Of a stretch of DNA of 64,000 nt, positions 9,247 through 19,807 are shown in pieces (the first letter of the stretch is position 1; each line of letters opens with the position of its first letter). The translations under genes and the position numbers were made by a program. Source of the stretch: Mesobaculum littorinae (lineage in GTDB: Bacteria; Pseudomonadota; Alphaproteobacteria; Rhodobacterales; Rhodobacteraceae); NCBI RefSeq assembly GCF_004011175.1, contig NZ_RQXX01000001.1:62001-126000 (forward strand), in the 5' to 3' direction. The notes beneath the pieces are model-generated. The model saw only the letters and a list, made by a program, of their open reading frames with translations, was not told the origin of the DNA and made no database searches.

Positions 9247-10663
9247 GACCTGGCCTTCAACGCGGCCAGCAGCAGGTCCGCCCGGTCGAGGTTGATCATC
9301 TCGGGCCGCCAGTCGGCGATGCGGGCAAAGACGGCGGGGTCCGCGCCGAAATACTGCAGCATGGGCCGGATGCCGCGCGCACGGCAAAGCGGGGCCTCGG
9401 TCTCCCAGTCGGCGACCTGGATCTCGCAGATCTGCGGGGCGAGGTCATCGACCATCGCCTGGAAACCCGCGTGATGCATGGTGTTCGACTTGATGTTGGC
9501 GCGGTCGGAAAGCTGCCGCATCTCGCGCAGCAGGGCCGGGTCGGGGGACCAGAAGAAGCAATCCTGCAGGAAATCCCGCGCCGCGACGAAGTCCAGAAGC
9601 TGTTGCGCCGGGACGGACTTGTTCTCGATGTAGATCCGGCGGCCCCGGGCCTGCGCCAGGTCGATCATCTGCGCCAGTGTCGGCGGGTGTTCGTCCCGCC
9701 AGTGCGCGGCCTTCCATGATCCGGCGTCCAGCGGGGCCACCTGTGCCCAGTCGTGGTCCAGGACCGGCCCCGAGCCGCTGGTGGTCCGATCGAGCGTCGG
9801 GTCGTGCATCACCACGATTTCCCCGTCGCGGGTCGTGCGCACGTCAAGCTCCAGCCAGTCGCAGCCCATGTCGTAGCACAGACGTGCGCCCGCCAGCGTG
9901 TTCTCGGGCGCGATGTGGTTGATGCCGCGGTGACAGACCACCTCGATGCCATGCGCGCCGAGACTGTCGAAGCCACCGATCAGCTCGGGCTGGTCGGTGC
10001 ACACTCCCAGCACGGGCAACCGTAGAAGATCGTGCAGTACCTCGGGGCGTTCCTCGTGCCACAGGACGATGCCCAGGCCGCGCCGCGTCGCCTCGGACAT
10101 CAGGTCCGGCGTCACGAGGTCCTGCGGCCGGGGCGCGGCGCGTTCCCAGCAAAGGTGGATGATATCGGCCCCCGTCGCCGCGGCCCTGGCAAAGGGATCC
10201 TCTCCCGGCCGGACCAGCACGCAGACCGGCCAGGGGCAGTCCGCTGCCACCAGCGCCCGCGCTTCGGCATCGTCGAAGGCGCCCAGCGCCACGGGCCGGA
10301 AATCGTGTCGTGAAAGGACGTCGAGACAGGCCTGCCCGCTGCCCGTGACCTTGAGGTCCAGGTACAGCGCCTGGCCCCGGGCCTTCGCACGCTCGACGAG
10401 GTCTTCCAGATCCATCAGCTCCGGCAGATCGGCGCGGGCAGTCTGGGCGACGCGGCGTCCGCCGGCCACCGGATCGTGACAGGCCACCGGACTGCCGTCT
10501 GCGCTGAGGTGGATGTCCACCTCCCACATGTCGGACCCGAGGTCGGCCGCGATGTCGTACCCCCGGCCCGAGCCCTCGGGCGCATAGAGCGGGGCGCCCC
10601 TGTGCGCGATGCACAAGGGGCGCGCGTCGGCGCGGGCGGGAAAGGGAAACCGCAGCCCCGGCC

Positions 10664-10667
<4 letters not shown>
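9243..10667 (-). CDS. tandem-domain glycerophosphodiester phosphodiesterase
   Basis: A protein of 474 aa containing two GDPD TIM-barrel domains in one chain, where most relatives have one. Domain 1 (about 18-225) has AHRGAPLYAPEG, WEVDIHLSADG and ACHDP. Domain 2 (about 243-470) has CHRGINHIAPENT, LELDVRTTRDG, VMHDPTLDRTT and YIENK. Both catalytic His pairs and the ExD metal ligands are visible, so both sites may be active. No signal peptide is seen, so it should act in the cytoplasm on imported diesters, yielding glycerol-3-phosphate and an alcohol, or glycerol and an alcohol phosphate. GTG 10667 overlaps the ATPase stop (GTGA). Confidence 0.88.
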
Positions 10668-11727
<1,060 letters not shown>

Positions 11728-11728
<1 letters not shown>

Positions 11729-12552
11729 CAGCCCTTTGTGCCTCCGCCGAAGATTGTCATCAGCCGGTTCTGGAAGATCGCGAAAAGCGCGATCACCGGC
11801 AGGGTGTAGAACACGCCCACGGCCTTGAAGAGATTGAAGTCGTAGCCGATGTCGTCGCCGGCGATCAGCCCGTTCAGCAGGACCGACATGACGGTCATGT
11901 CCGATCCCGGCGCCAGCACCCGCGGCAGCAGGTATTCGCCCCAGCCGTCGAGGAAGGCAAAGACCGACAGGGCCACCAGCCCCGGCTTGACCTGCGGCAG
12001 GATCAGCCGCCGGAACACCGTCAGCCGCGATGCGCCATCCTGCACGCCGGCCATCTCGATCTCCCACGGGACGGCATCGTAGAAGCCCTTCATGATCCAG
12101 ATGCCGAAGGGCAGCATCAGCGCGCCCTTCACCAGGATCACCCCGATCATGGTGTTGTAGAGGCCCGCGAACTTCAGCACGAAGAACACGCCGATCAGCA
12201 GCGTGACCGCCGGAAAGGCGTGCATGACGAGGATGCCCCCGAGGAAGAACCGCCGGTAGGGCAGGTTCAGCCGCGCGATGGCATAGCCCGCCAGCGACGA
12301 GACGGGGACCACCACCGCGACCATCGACAGCGCCAGGACGGCCGTGTTCAGCGTGGCCTTCCAGACATTGCCCGCCGCCGACATGTCCCAGAGGAACCGC
12401 CAGTGGCGAAGGGTGAATTCGTCGGGCCACAGCGCGCCCGGCGGGGCGTCGGTGACCGTGTCGAGGATCAGGAACCCGTACATCACCATCAACGGAAGGC
12501 TGATGAGGGTGATGACGACCATCAGGGGGAAAAGCGCGAAGTTCCGGGTCAT
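11728..12552 (-). CDS. carbohydrate ABC transporter permease, MalG/UgpE type
   Basis: A 274-aa inner-membrane permease with about six spans. The EAA-type cytoplasmic loop (EIEMAGVQDGASRLTVFRR) contacts the ATPase. ATG 12552 starts one base after the preceding permease stop and directly precedes the first hydrophobic segment (MTRNFALFPLMVVITLISLP). It pairs with the larger permease upstream. Confidence 0.89.
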
Positions 12553-12553
12553 C

Positions 12554-13927
12554 TCAGATCTCGATTTTCGGGCGGCCGACAAGCTCGGAGAACTTGAACA
12601 GGCGCAGGTAGATCAGCGACAGCGCCAGCCCCACGACCACCAGCACGAGCGCCATGGCCGCGCCCATCCCGTATTCGAGGTTGCCGGTGTAGTTCGACAG
12701 CGCCGTCTTGAAGGCTTCGAGCGCCCAGACGCTGGTCGTGCGCCCCGGACCGCCATTGGTGGTCAGCCATATCTGTTCGTAGGAGGACAGCAGCGACAGC
12801 GTCTGGTAGGCGGTCACGAAGAGGATCGGCCAGCGCATCTGCGGCAGGATGATCCGCCGGACCTGCTGCCATCGCGACGCGCCGTCCACTTCGGAGGCCC
12901 AGAGCTGCTGCAGGGGTATCGCCCGCAGGGCCCCGGAAAACAGGATCAGCCCGAAGGACGCGCCGATAAAGCCGTTCAGCGTGATCATCGTGGCCCAGGC
13001 GGTCACGACGGAGCCCTTCATGTAGTTGAAGGACGGCAGGCCGACCTGGTCGGCGAGGATCGGCAGAAAGCCTCCCTCCCAGGTGAACCATTTCCACATG
13101 ACGGCATAGAGCACGACCGGCGTGATGCGCGGCAGAAGCCACAATGTCGAAAACAGGCTGCTGGCGCCTTTCGGCATGTAGAACAGCACCACGGCCAGAA
13201 AGAGCCCGAGCCCCACATTGAACAAGGACAACGTCGCGCCGACGTAGAGAAACGTGTTGCCGACCAGCCGCGCGGTTTCCTTCTGCGTGGCGAGGGTTCG
13301 GAAGTTCTCGGTGGTAAAGCGCGCGCCGGTGAAACTGGCCTCGACGATCCGCGCGCGGACTGCCGGTGCGATCTCGGGCGCCATCGCCTCCAGTTGCGCG
13401 GCGAGCGCCTGGGACGTGGCGAAGCGCTGGTTAAGGACCGAGGTCTCGAACAGGGCGGCGGCGGATTTCAGATCGCGGGGACGGCGCGGCGCGGTGCGCA
13501 GTCCGCGCAGGTCCCTTACGAACCCGGCGGGAGCTTCGTAGTCGCGGCCCATGAACCGCCGCTCGATCTCGTCGAGGAAGCGGTCGTCGACACCTGCTGC
13601 GCGGGCGCGCGCGAGGCCCGCCGCGTCGACTGTCACGCTAGAGCGGGCTACCGCCTCGGCGTCGGTATCGGACAGGCCCTTGTCGCCAAGCTGCCGCAGC
13701 AGGGTGGGCGTCACGACATAGTCGCCCCGCCCGATGCCGGTCGAGGTCGACAGGTCGGTGAAGGCGAAAACGCCGGTCAGGGCCACCGGAAGGAAGAAGA
13801 ACAGCGTCAGCAGCAGCAGCGCGGGCGCCATCAGGATCAGGCCCAGCCGTGATACCGGCGCGCGGCGCGGGCGGACGGGGCGCGCCCTGCGCGCCCCGTC
13901 CACGATCGGATCAGCGAAGGACGACAT
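12554..13927 (-). CDS. carbohydrate ABC transporter permease, MalF type with large periplasmic insertion
   Basis: A permease of 457 aa, much longer than the usual 290-320. After the first span (residues about 30-55) a soluble segment of roughly 130 residues (about 60-195) precedes the conserved six-span core, whose EAA loop reads SEVDGASRWQQVRR. MalF has a comparable P2 loop that contacts the binding protein, so this insertion may have the same role. The chosen ATG 13927 overlaps the binding-protein gene by 17 bases. A start inside the insertion would lose the first span. Confidence 0.86.
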   Translation of the reverse strand: MSSFADPIVDGARRARPVRPRRAPVSRLGLILMAPALLLLTLFFFLPVALTGVFAFTDLSTSTGIGRGDYVVTPTLLRQLGDKGLSDTDAEAVARSSVTVDAAGLARARAAGVDDRFLDEIERRFMGRDYEAPAGFVRDLRGLRTAPRRPRDLKSAAALFETSVLNQRFATSQALAAQLEAMAPEIAPAVRARIVEASFTGARFTTENFRTLATQKETARLVGNTFLYVGATLSLFNVGLGLFLAVVLFYMPKGASSLFSTLWLLPRITPVVLYAVMWKWFTWEGGFLPILADQVGLPSFNYMKGSVVTAWATMITLNGFIGASFGLILFSGALRAIPLQQLWASEVDGASRWQQVRRIILPQMRWPILFVTAYQTLSLLSSYEQIWLTTNGGPGRTTSVWALEAFKTALSNYTGNLEYGMGAAMALVLVVVGLALSLIYLRLFKFSELVGRPKIEI

Positions 13928-15257
13928 CGTCGCCCAGCGATTGCTTGACGGTATCGGCCACGGTCTGCGCGGCCTCCTCGGGCGTGCTGGCGCCGGTCCA
14001 GCTGGCCTCGAGGCCCTGGTACATGGCCGTCCAGAACGTGCCGAAGTCCGAGTTGTTCGGGATCGCGTTGGTGTGCGGCGCAAGACGGCTCGACGCGGCG
14101 GAAAGCCATTCGTCGGCGGCGTAGAACGGCACCCGCGTCTCGTCCTTGGAGATGCCCAGGTGGGCGGATTTCACCGCGTGCAGGGCATTGATGTCGGGCG
14201 CCGAGGCCATGGCGATCAGCTCGGCGGCGATGACCGATTCATCCTCGGTGCTGGTCGCGCTCAGCAGGTAGACCAGCGGATGGGTAATCGAATTGGCGCG
14301 GCCGTCTTCGGTGCCGGCCGGGATCAGCGTGTACTGGACATCGCCGAAGAAATCCGCGAGCCCGAACTGGTTCTGCCACTGGGCCTTGTGCCAGGTGCCG
14401 CCGTGCCACGTGCCGTAGTTGCCCGCGGCGGCGTTCTGGTGCCAGACATCCCACTCGGTGCCGAGATGCGTGTTCGATACGACGCCCTTCTCCACGGCGT
14501 CCGCGAAGAAGCCATACATGCCCTCCAGCGCACCGGTATCGACCACCAGCTTGCCGGTTTCGGGGTCCGACATCTCGCCGCCGAAGCTTTGGTAGAACTG
14601 CCAGTAGTCTGGGCCGTTGGAGACGCGCGGGCCAAACCCCATCCCGGGCTCGATCACGCCCTCGTCCTGCATCGTCTTCACGGTGTCGAGCATGTCGTAA
14701 AGCGTGAAGTCGCCCGATTCCACACGCTGGGCGAGGCTCTCGATCTCGTCTTGCGACCAGCCGATGGCCTCAAGCGCGGGGATCGACCAGAACATGACGC
14801 GCGCCTCGGCGTCCTGCGGCACGCCCCAGACCCGGTCGTTGAAGGTCGCGGTCTCGATCAGGTTGGGGTAGATCGTGTTGAGCGGCCAGGTGTCGAAATA
14901 GACGTAGTCCTCGATCGGACGGATCAGGCCCGCCTCGGACCAGGGACCGATATCCTCGTGGCCCGACACCCCGATGTCGGGGGCGTTCTCGGCCTCGGAG
15001 GCGAGGGTGAAGGCCTGCTTGAAGTCATCCCAGCCGGACCACGCCTGTCCTTCGACGGTGATGGAAAGATCGTCGCCGCGGATCTCGGCCTGGCGCATCA
15101 TCTGCTCGGCTGCGAGCTTGATGGCGTCGATCCGGTAGGTCGAGGTGTCGCCCGTTCCGCCGGACCAGACGGTGATGGTGTAGTCTTCGGCGGCGGCCCC
15201 AAGGGCCACCGAGCCCAGAAGCGCGGCGAGCGCCGCGGTTTTCACGTGGAGGGTCAT
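13911..15257 (-). CDS. extracellular solute-binding protein, family 1-like
   Basis: A 448-aa periplasmic binding protein with a Sec signal peptide (MTLHVKTAALAALLGSVALG) cleaved near AAAED. The body resembles large carbohydrate-type binding proteins (cluster D), with aromatic-rich stretches such as WHQNAAAGNYGTWHGGTWH that could line a sugar-like or polyol site. In-frame upstream ATGs exist (for example at 15266), but 15257 gives the cleanest signal peptide. It is the first gene of the seven-gene operon, just downstream of a perfect palindrome. Confidence 0.87.
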   Translation of the reverse strand: MTLHVKTAALAALLGSVALGAAAEDYTITVWSGGTGDTSTYRIDAIKLAAEQMMRQAEIRGDDLSITVEGQAWSGWDDFKQAFTLASEAENAPDIGVSGHEDIGPWSEAGLIRPIEDYVYFDTWPLNTIYPNLIETATFNDRVWGVPQDAEARVMFWSIPALEAIGWSQDEIESLAQRVESGDFTLYDMLDTVKTMQDEGVIEPGMGFGPRVSNGPDYWQFYQSFGGEMSDPETGKLVVDTGALEGMYGFFADAVEKGVVSNTHLGTEWDVWHQNAAAGNYGTWHGGTWHKAQWQNQFGLADFFGDVQYTLIPAGTEDGRANSITHPLVYLLSATSTEDESVIAAELIAMASAPDINALHAVKSAHLGISKDETRVPFYAADEWLSAASSRLAPHTNAIPNNSDFGTFWTAMYQGLEASWTGASTPEEAAQTVADTVKQSLGDDVVLR

Positions 15258-15685
15258 GGAGAGCATTCCCGGAATTCGTGTCGTTGCAATGGCGTTGCAC
15301 ACGTGTGCAGGTCCTCGTTTCCCATCCGCCGTTAACACTCGCCCGACAGTTTGATGTCACTTCGGTGAAGCTGCATCTTCGGGTGCCGCCAACGTCCCGG
15401 CCGCAGAACGGGCGACGCCTGCGCATGATCTGAGACCGCGAAAGCCCTGCGCGGGTTGGGGGCCGACACCGGTGGTCTTGCCCCCGTCAGGAGTGGTGCC
15501 GCCCTCTTCGAGGGGGGGGGCGGATCGCCGTGGCGAAGCCGCGGACGGAGTACCGCTGCGTGCGGCGGCGGCCCGGCAGCCCGACCGCTTGACATTCCCC
15601 TGCCGCACCGCAGCATAGAGGGCGGGAGGAGACGGCTGCCGCGCATCTGCGCGGACGGCCTCGATTGTCATTCGCGGAGCGCGCC
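15258..15685. other. intergenic region between the diester operon and mscS-like gene
   Basis: About 430 bp between divergently transcribed units. It holds the 14-bp palindrome at 15296-15309; the rest is GC-rich with a run of nine or more G residues near 15520 and no recognisable gene. Confidence 0.55.
15296..15309. promoter_or_regulatory. candidate LacI-family operator
   Basis: TGCACACGTGTGCA, a perfect 14-bp palindrome with the central CG typical of LacI-family sites, about 40 bp upstream of the binding-protein start. The operon it precedes encodes a LacI-type regulator, so autoregulation is likely but inferred. Confidence 0.6.
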
Positions 15686-16756
15686 TTGATCACCCTCCAG
15701 ACCGCCCTGAACTCGAACCTCGTGCAATGGCTGCTGCTGATCGCGGGCGTGGCGCTGGCGCTTGCGGCGCATACCGCGCTGTGGCGGCTGGTCGCCCGGA
15801 GGCGGCGGACCGAGTTCACGACCTTCTGGCGGCTGGCCAACCGTCTGCGCCGGCCCTCGCGGCTATTTACCTTCGTCGCGGCGCTGACGGTTCTTGTCCC
15901 CGCGCTCGACATCTCGCGCGCGGGGACCGACTGGCTTGAAGGGATCGCCGTCGCCGTGCTGGTGGCGATCTTCGGATGGACCGTGCTGGTGGCCGTCGAT
16001 TTCCTGATTGAGAGGGCGCTGGGCAAGCTGTCGCTGGACAACGAAGAGGACATCACCGCGCGCAAGCATGTCACCCAGCTGCGCGTGCTGCGTCAGACCG
16101 CGCGGATCCTGATCGTGATCCTGACCGCCGCGCTGGTGCTGTCGACCTTCGAATCGGTGCGGGACTACGGCGTCAGCCTCTTCGCCTCGGCCGGGGCGGC
16201 GGGTCTTGTGCTGGGTTTTGCCGCGCGCCCGGTACTGGCCAACCTGATCGCGGGGATCCAGATCGCGCTGACCCAGCCGATCCGTATCGGCGACGTCGTG
16301 ATCGTCGAGGATGAGTGGGGCTGGATCGAGGAGATCAACGCCACCTACGTCGTGATCCGCATCTGGGACTGGCGGCGCCTGGTCGTGCCCTTGTCCTTCT
16401 TCATCGAGCAGCCGTTCCAGAACTGGACACGCGAGCAGTCCTCGATCATCGGCGCGGTGACATGGTACCTCGACTACACGATCCCGGTCCCGGAGATGCG
16501 CGAGAAGCTGCACGAGATCGTCGCCGGGTCGTCGCGGTGGGACGGCAACGTGGTGAACCTGCAGGTGATCGAGACCGACCGCGACACGATGCATATCCGG
16601 GGGTTGATGAGCGCGCGCAACTCGCCCACCGCGTGGGACCTGCGCTGCGAGGTGCGCGAGGCGATGCTGCACTGGCTGCAGGCGACCTATCCCGAAAGCC
16701 TGCCGCGGATGCGGGGCGAGATGTCGGTGCGCGACGAACGCCGGGGCGACGCCTAG
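15686..16756 (+). CDS. mechanosensitive ion channel, MscS family
   Basis: A small-conductance mechanosensitive channel homologue of about 356 aa that would release solutes under hypo-osmotic shock. Four hydrophobic segments precede the pore helix, which shows the Gly/Ala pattern SAGAAGLVLGFAARPVLANL, followed by the beta domain (IGDVVIVEDEWGWIEEI). No ATG fits the start. TTG 15686 has GGAG six bases upstream and is preferred; another in-frame TTG at 15665 lacks a ribosome-binding site. It converges on zinT across a strong shared hairpin. Confidence 0.86.
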   Translation: MITLQTALNSNLVQWLLLIAGVALALAAHTALWRLVARRRRTEFTTFWRLANRLRRPSRLFTFVAALTVLVPALDISRAGTDWLEGIAVAVLVAIFGWTVLVAVDFLIERALGKLSLDNEEDITARKHVTQLRVLRQTARILIVILTAALVLSTFESVRDYGVSLFASAGAAGLVLGFAARPVLANLIAGIQIALTQPIRIGDVVIVEDEWGWIEEINATYVVIRIWDWRRLVVPLSFFIEQPFQNWTREQSSIIGAVTWYLDYTIPVPEMREKLHEIVAGSSRWDGNVVNLQVIETDRDTMHIRGLMSARNSPTAWDLRCEVREAMLHWLQATYPESLPRMRGEMSVRDERRGDA

Positions 16757-16806
16757 GGGCTGCCTGGCGGCAGGGCGCATGGTGGCCCCGGACCGCCAGG
16801 CAGCCC
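16757..16806. terminator. bidirectional terminator-like hairpin between mscS-like gene and zinT
   Basis: A perfect 14-bp stem (16757-16770 pairs with 16793-16806) enclosing a 22-base loop, starting right after the channel stop codon and ending 13 bases from the convergent zinT stop. There is no T-tract, so termination is inferred from strength and position. Confidence 0.6.
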
Positions 16807-16818
16807 GGGGCAGGACGC

Positions 16819-17547
<729 letters not shown>

Positions 17548-17863
17548 TGGCATTCCCTTCTGTTCGCAACTCGGACGTTCACGCTTGTAGGATATGGTAT
17601 AACGTGACAACTCCGCCACCTAGCGTGTGGCCCGGGCCCGGGCAACCCCGATCAGGCAAATTGCGAGGTCGGCCTGGCAGGCAAGACAGAACCAATCGTC
17701 ATGCGTAGGTCGCGCGGCGGAAGGTACAGGTTAGAAAGATATGGAATAGAGGTAAAAACAGTGACTTATGCTGTAAAGCTCAGGTTTTACCTGAAGGATG
17801 TCCTGCGCATCGACAGCGGCGTGGTAAGCATCCAGATGCGCCATGGCATGGCGCGGCAGAAAC
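17548..17863. other. intergenic region between zinT and gcrA terminator
   Basis: This spacer contains the zinT promoter region and an AT-rich stretch at 17730-17792 with an 8-bp inverted repeat (AGGTAAAA at 17750-17757 with TTTTACCT at 17785-17792). A 68-codon plus-strand frame at 17701-17907 crosses it but has no family resemblance and runs into the gcrA terminator. A small RNA is possible but unsupported. Confidence 0.45.
17591..17608. promoter_or_regulatory. candidate Zur operator for zinT
   Basis: GATATGGTATAACGTGAC, an imperfect palindrome around TATAAC, agrees at about 12 of 18 positions with the alphaproteobacterial Zur pattern as I recall it (GAAATGTTATAACATTTC). Its place upstream of zinT is what one expects of a Zur target. 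Confidence 0.5.
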
Positions 17864-17894
17864 GAAAAACGCGCCGCCCCGGGGGCGACGCGTC
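17864..17894 (-). terminator. Rho-independent terminator of gcrA
   Basis: A 12-bp stem with one mismatch (17869-17880 with 17882-17893) followed on the minus strand by TTTTT. It begins 23 bases after the gcrA stop codon. Confidence 0.8.
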
Positions 17895-17916
17895 TTTGGC
17901 AGTTTGAGGATGGAGG

Positions 17917-18519
17917 TCAGCGGCGGCGGTCGCGGCGCGAGCTCATTGGTTGAAAGGCCACGCCGACATGCGCCTCGCAATAGGGTTTGCCCGGCTGGAC
18001 GGGCAGTCCGCAGAACCAGAAATCTTCGGTCGCGGGGTCGCCCACGGGCCATTTGCACGTGCGTTCGGTCAGCTCCATCAGCGAGATGCGCTTGGCCTTC
18101 TTCTCGATCTCGCGGACGCTGGCCAGCGCCTCGGGGCTGATTTCGTTGGCCGAGGGCTGCGGCGGCAGCGGCTGGCCCGCAGGCACGATCGGCTTGCGCG
18201 CGGGGGCTGCCGGGGCCGCGGGTTCGGCGCGCGCTGATGCCGGGGCGGCTGCGGGGGCCGGTTGCGGTTCCGGGTCGGCCGCGCGTTGCGGTTCGGGTGC
18301 GGGGGCGGACGGGGTCGCGGCGGCCGCCGGTTCGGCGGGCGCGGCCGTGGCTTCGGTCGCGGCGGCGGCGCCGACGCGGTTCGACAGGCCCAGACGGTGC
18401 ACCTTGCCGATCACCGCGTTGCGGGTCACGCCGCCCAGTTCCTTGGCGATCTGGCTCGCCGACTGGCCTTCGTTCCACATCCGCTTCAGGGTCTCGACAC
18501 GCTCGTCGGTCCAGGACAT
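17917..18519 (-). CDS. gcrA: GcrA cell cycle regulator
   Basis: A 200-aa alphaproteobacterial cell-cycle regulator that binds sigma70-RNA polymerase and activates promoters carrying CcrM-methylated GANTC. The N-terminal helix-turn-helix reads MSWTDERVETLKRMWNEGQS followed by SQIAKELGGVTRNAVIGK. A long Ala/Pro-rich linker (about 50-125) leads to the C-terminal RNA polymerase-interacting domain with the CKWP, WFCG and YCEAH motifs. ATG 18519 matches the universal GcrA start. Nearby argD and argF are a frequent arrangement in Rhodobacterales. Confidence 0.95.
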   Translation of the reverse strand: MSWTDERVETLKRMWNEGQSASQIAKELGGVTRNAVIGKVHRLGLSNRVGAAAATEATAAPAEPAAAATPSAPAPEPQRAADPEPQPAPAAAPASARAEPAAPAAPARKPIVPAGQPLPPQPSANEISPEALASVREIEKKAKRISLMELTERTCKWPVGDPATEDFWFCGLPVQPGKPYCEAHVGVAFQPMSSRRDRRR

Positions 18520-18654
18520 TGGGCTTCCTTCGGATGAGTTCGCCGGCTGCCCCGAAGGCAGGCGGCTTGGAGTTTTCGTCAGGGACCCTATTCTAGTCAC
18601 TCGCGGCCCGGAAACAAGCACCGGGCCGCCCAGCTAACAGAAAGGATGCGAGGA

Positions 18655-19461
18655 ATGGCCGATACCACGGTCGCAATGGGCGCGCGCCGCTTCGGCCGCT
18701 GGAACTGGACCGGGCTCAAGACGCTCGCCCTGCGCGAGATCCTGAGGTTTCTCGGAGTCTATACCCAGACGCTTCTGGCACCTCTGATCACGGCAGGCCT
18801 GTTCCTGACGGTCTTCGCGCTGGCCATCGGACCGTCGCGGGGCGACGTGATGGGCGTGCCCTTCATCGAGTTCCTGGCCCCCGGCATCCTGATGATGACG
18901 GTGATCCAGAACGCCTTTGCCAATTCGTCCTCGTCGATCATGGTGTCGAAGGTGCAGGGCAACATCGTCGACACCCTCATGCCGCCGCTGTCGCCGGTCG
19001 AGATGGTCCTGGGCTATCTTGCGGGGTCGGTGGCACGCGGCGTCTTCGTCGCGGTGCCGATCTGGATCCTGATGGCGGTCGTCGTGGGGGCGGGGCTCGA
19101 ACACCCGGTCTGGGCCGTGGTCTTCGTGCTGCTGGGGGCGACCTTCCTTGGCGGGCTGGGCATCATCGCGGGGATCATCGCGACGAAGTTCGACCAGATG
19201 GCCGCGATCACCAACTTCCTGATCACGCCGCTGAGCTTTCTGTCGGGGACCTTCTATTCGATCGACCGGCTGCCCGACGCGATGTTCTGGCTGACGCATT
19301 TCAACCCGGTCTTCTACCTGATCGACGGCGTCCGCTACGGCATGATCGGCCAATCCGACAGCTCGCCCTGGCTGGGGCTGATCGTGGTGCTGATCGCCGA
19401 CGTGCTGGTCTGCGTGCTTTGCTGGCACTGGTTCCGCCGCGGCTATCGGCTGAAAGCCTGA
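18655..19461 (+). CDS. ABC-2 type transporter permease
   Basis: A 268-aa permease of the ABC-2 exporter family (six spans) resembling the YadH/NodJ group: FIEFLAPGILMMTVIQNAFANSS and FNPVFYLIDGVRYGMIG are typical motifs. No ATPase gene is adjacent in this window, so its partner is encoded elsewhere. ATG 18655 is chosen because AAAGG lies nine bases upstream; ATG 18646 is also in frame. The substrate is unknown. Confidence 0.85.
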   Translation: MADTTVAMGARRFGRWNWTGLKTLALREILRFLGVYTQTLLAPLITAGLFLTVFALAIGPSRGDVMGVPFIEFLAPGILMMTVIQNAFANSSSSIMVSKVQGNIVDTLMPPLSPVEMVLGYLAGSVARGVFVAVPIWILMAVVVGAGLEHPVWAVVFVLLGATFLGGLGIIAGIIATKFDQMAAITNFLITPLSFLSGTFYSIDRLPDAMFWLTHFNPVFYLIDGVRYGMIGQSDSSPWLGLIVVLIADVLVCVLCWHWFRRGYRLKA

Positions 19462-19580
19462 CCCCGGGGGCGGGGCGCCGGGTCCGCCCGGCGTCCCGCT
19501 TCCGTGCCGCGGGCCCACATCATGTCACGTCGGCTGTGCAACACGCGGCCCGCCCCGGGCCGGGATTCCGGCGTCACCTA

Positions 19581-19608
19581 TTTCAATGGACAGGTTTCAA
19601 TGGACAGG
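19581..19608. repeat. tandem duplication of a 14-bp unit
   Basis: TTTCAATGGACAGG occurs twice, back to back and without mismatch. It probably arose by slippage; no function is evident. Confidence 0.8.
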
Positions 19609-19749
19609 CGGGCCCGGCCGGGGTATCAGCGCCGCATGAGCAACCTGCGCGCCATCTCCACGCTTCGACGCCGACGCTGATCCAGCGTCCGCCGTCGCGC
19701 GGCCGGTCCTGACGTCCGGCGCGCCCGTTTCTCATTCACCCCCCATACG

Positions 19750-19776
19750 TTGACACCGCCCCCGTGCCTTGGCACG
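19750..19776 (+). promoter_or_regulatory. possible argD promoter element with overlapping palindrome
   Basis: TTGACA at 19750-19755 could be a -35 element. About 17 bases further is a weak -10 region that overlaps the palindrome CGTGCC-TT-GGCACG at 19763-19776, which might be an operator. The -10 match is poor, so this is tentative. Confidence 0.35.
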
Positions 19777-19807
19777 TCTTGGGCTTCCCTACGCGAGGTA
19801 TGCCTCC

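Larger units (their letters stand above)
19462..19807. other. intergenic region upstream of argD
   Basis: A 346-bp spacer. It holds a 14-bp tandem repeat at 19581-19608 and, near argD, a TTGACA hexamer and a palindrome (19750-19776). No gene was recognised. Confidence 0.5.

Noticed and set aside
17701-17907. 68-codon plus-strand frame between zinT and gcrA
   Set aside because: No ribosome-binding site, no resemblance to any protein, and it reads through the gcrA terminator.
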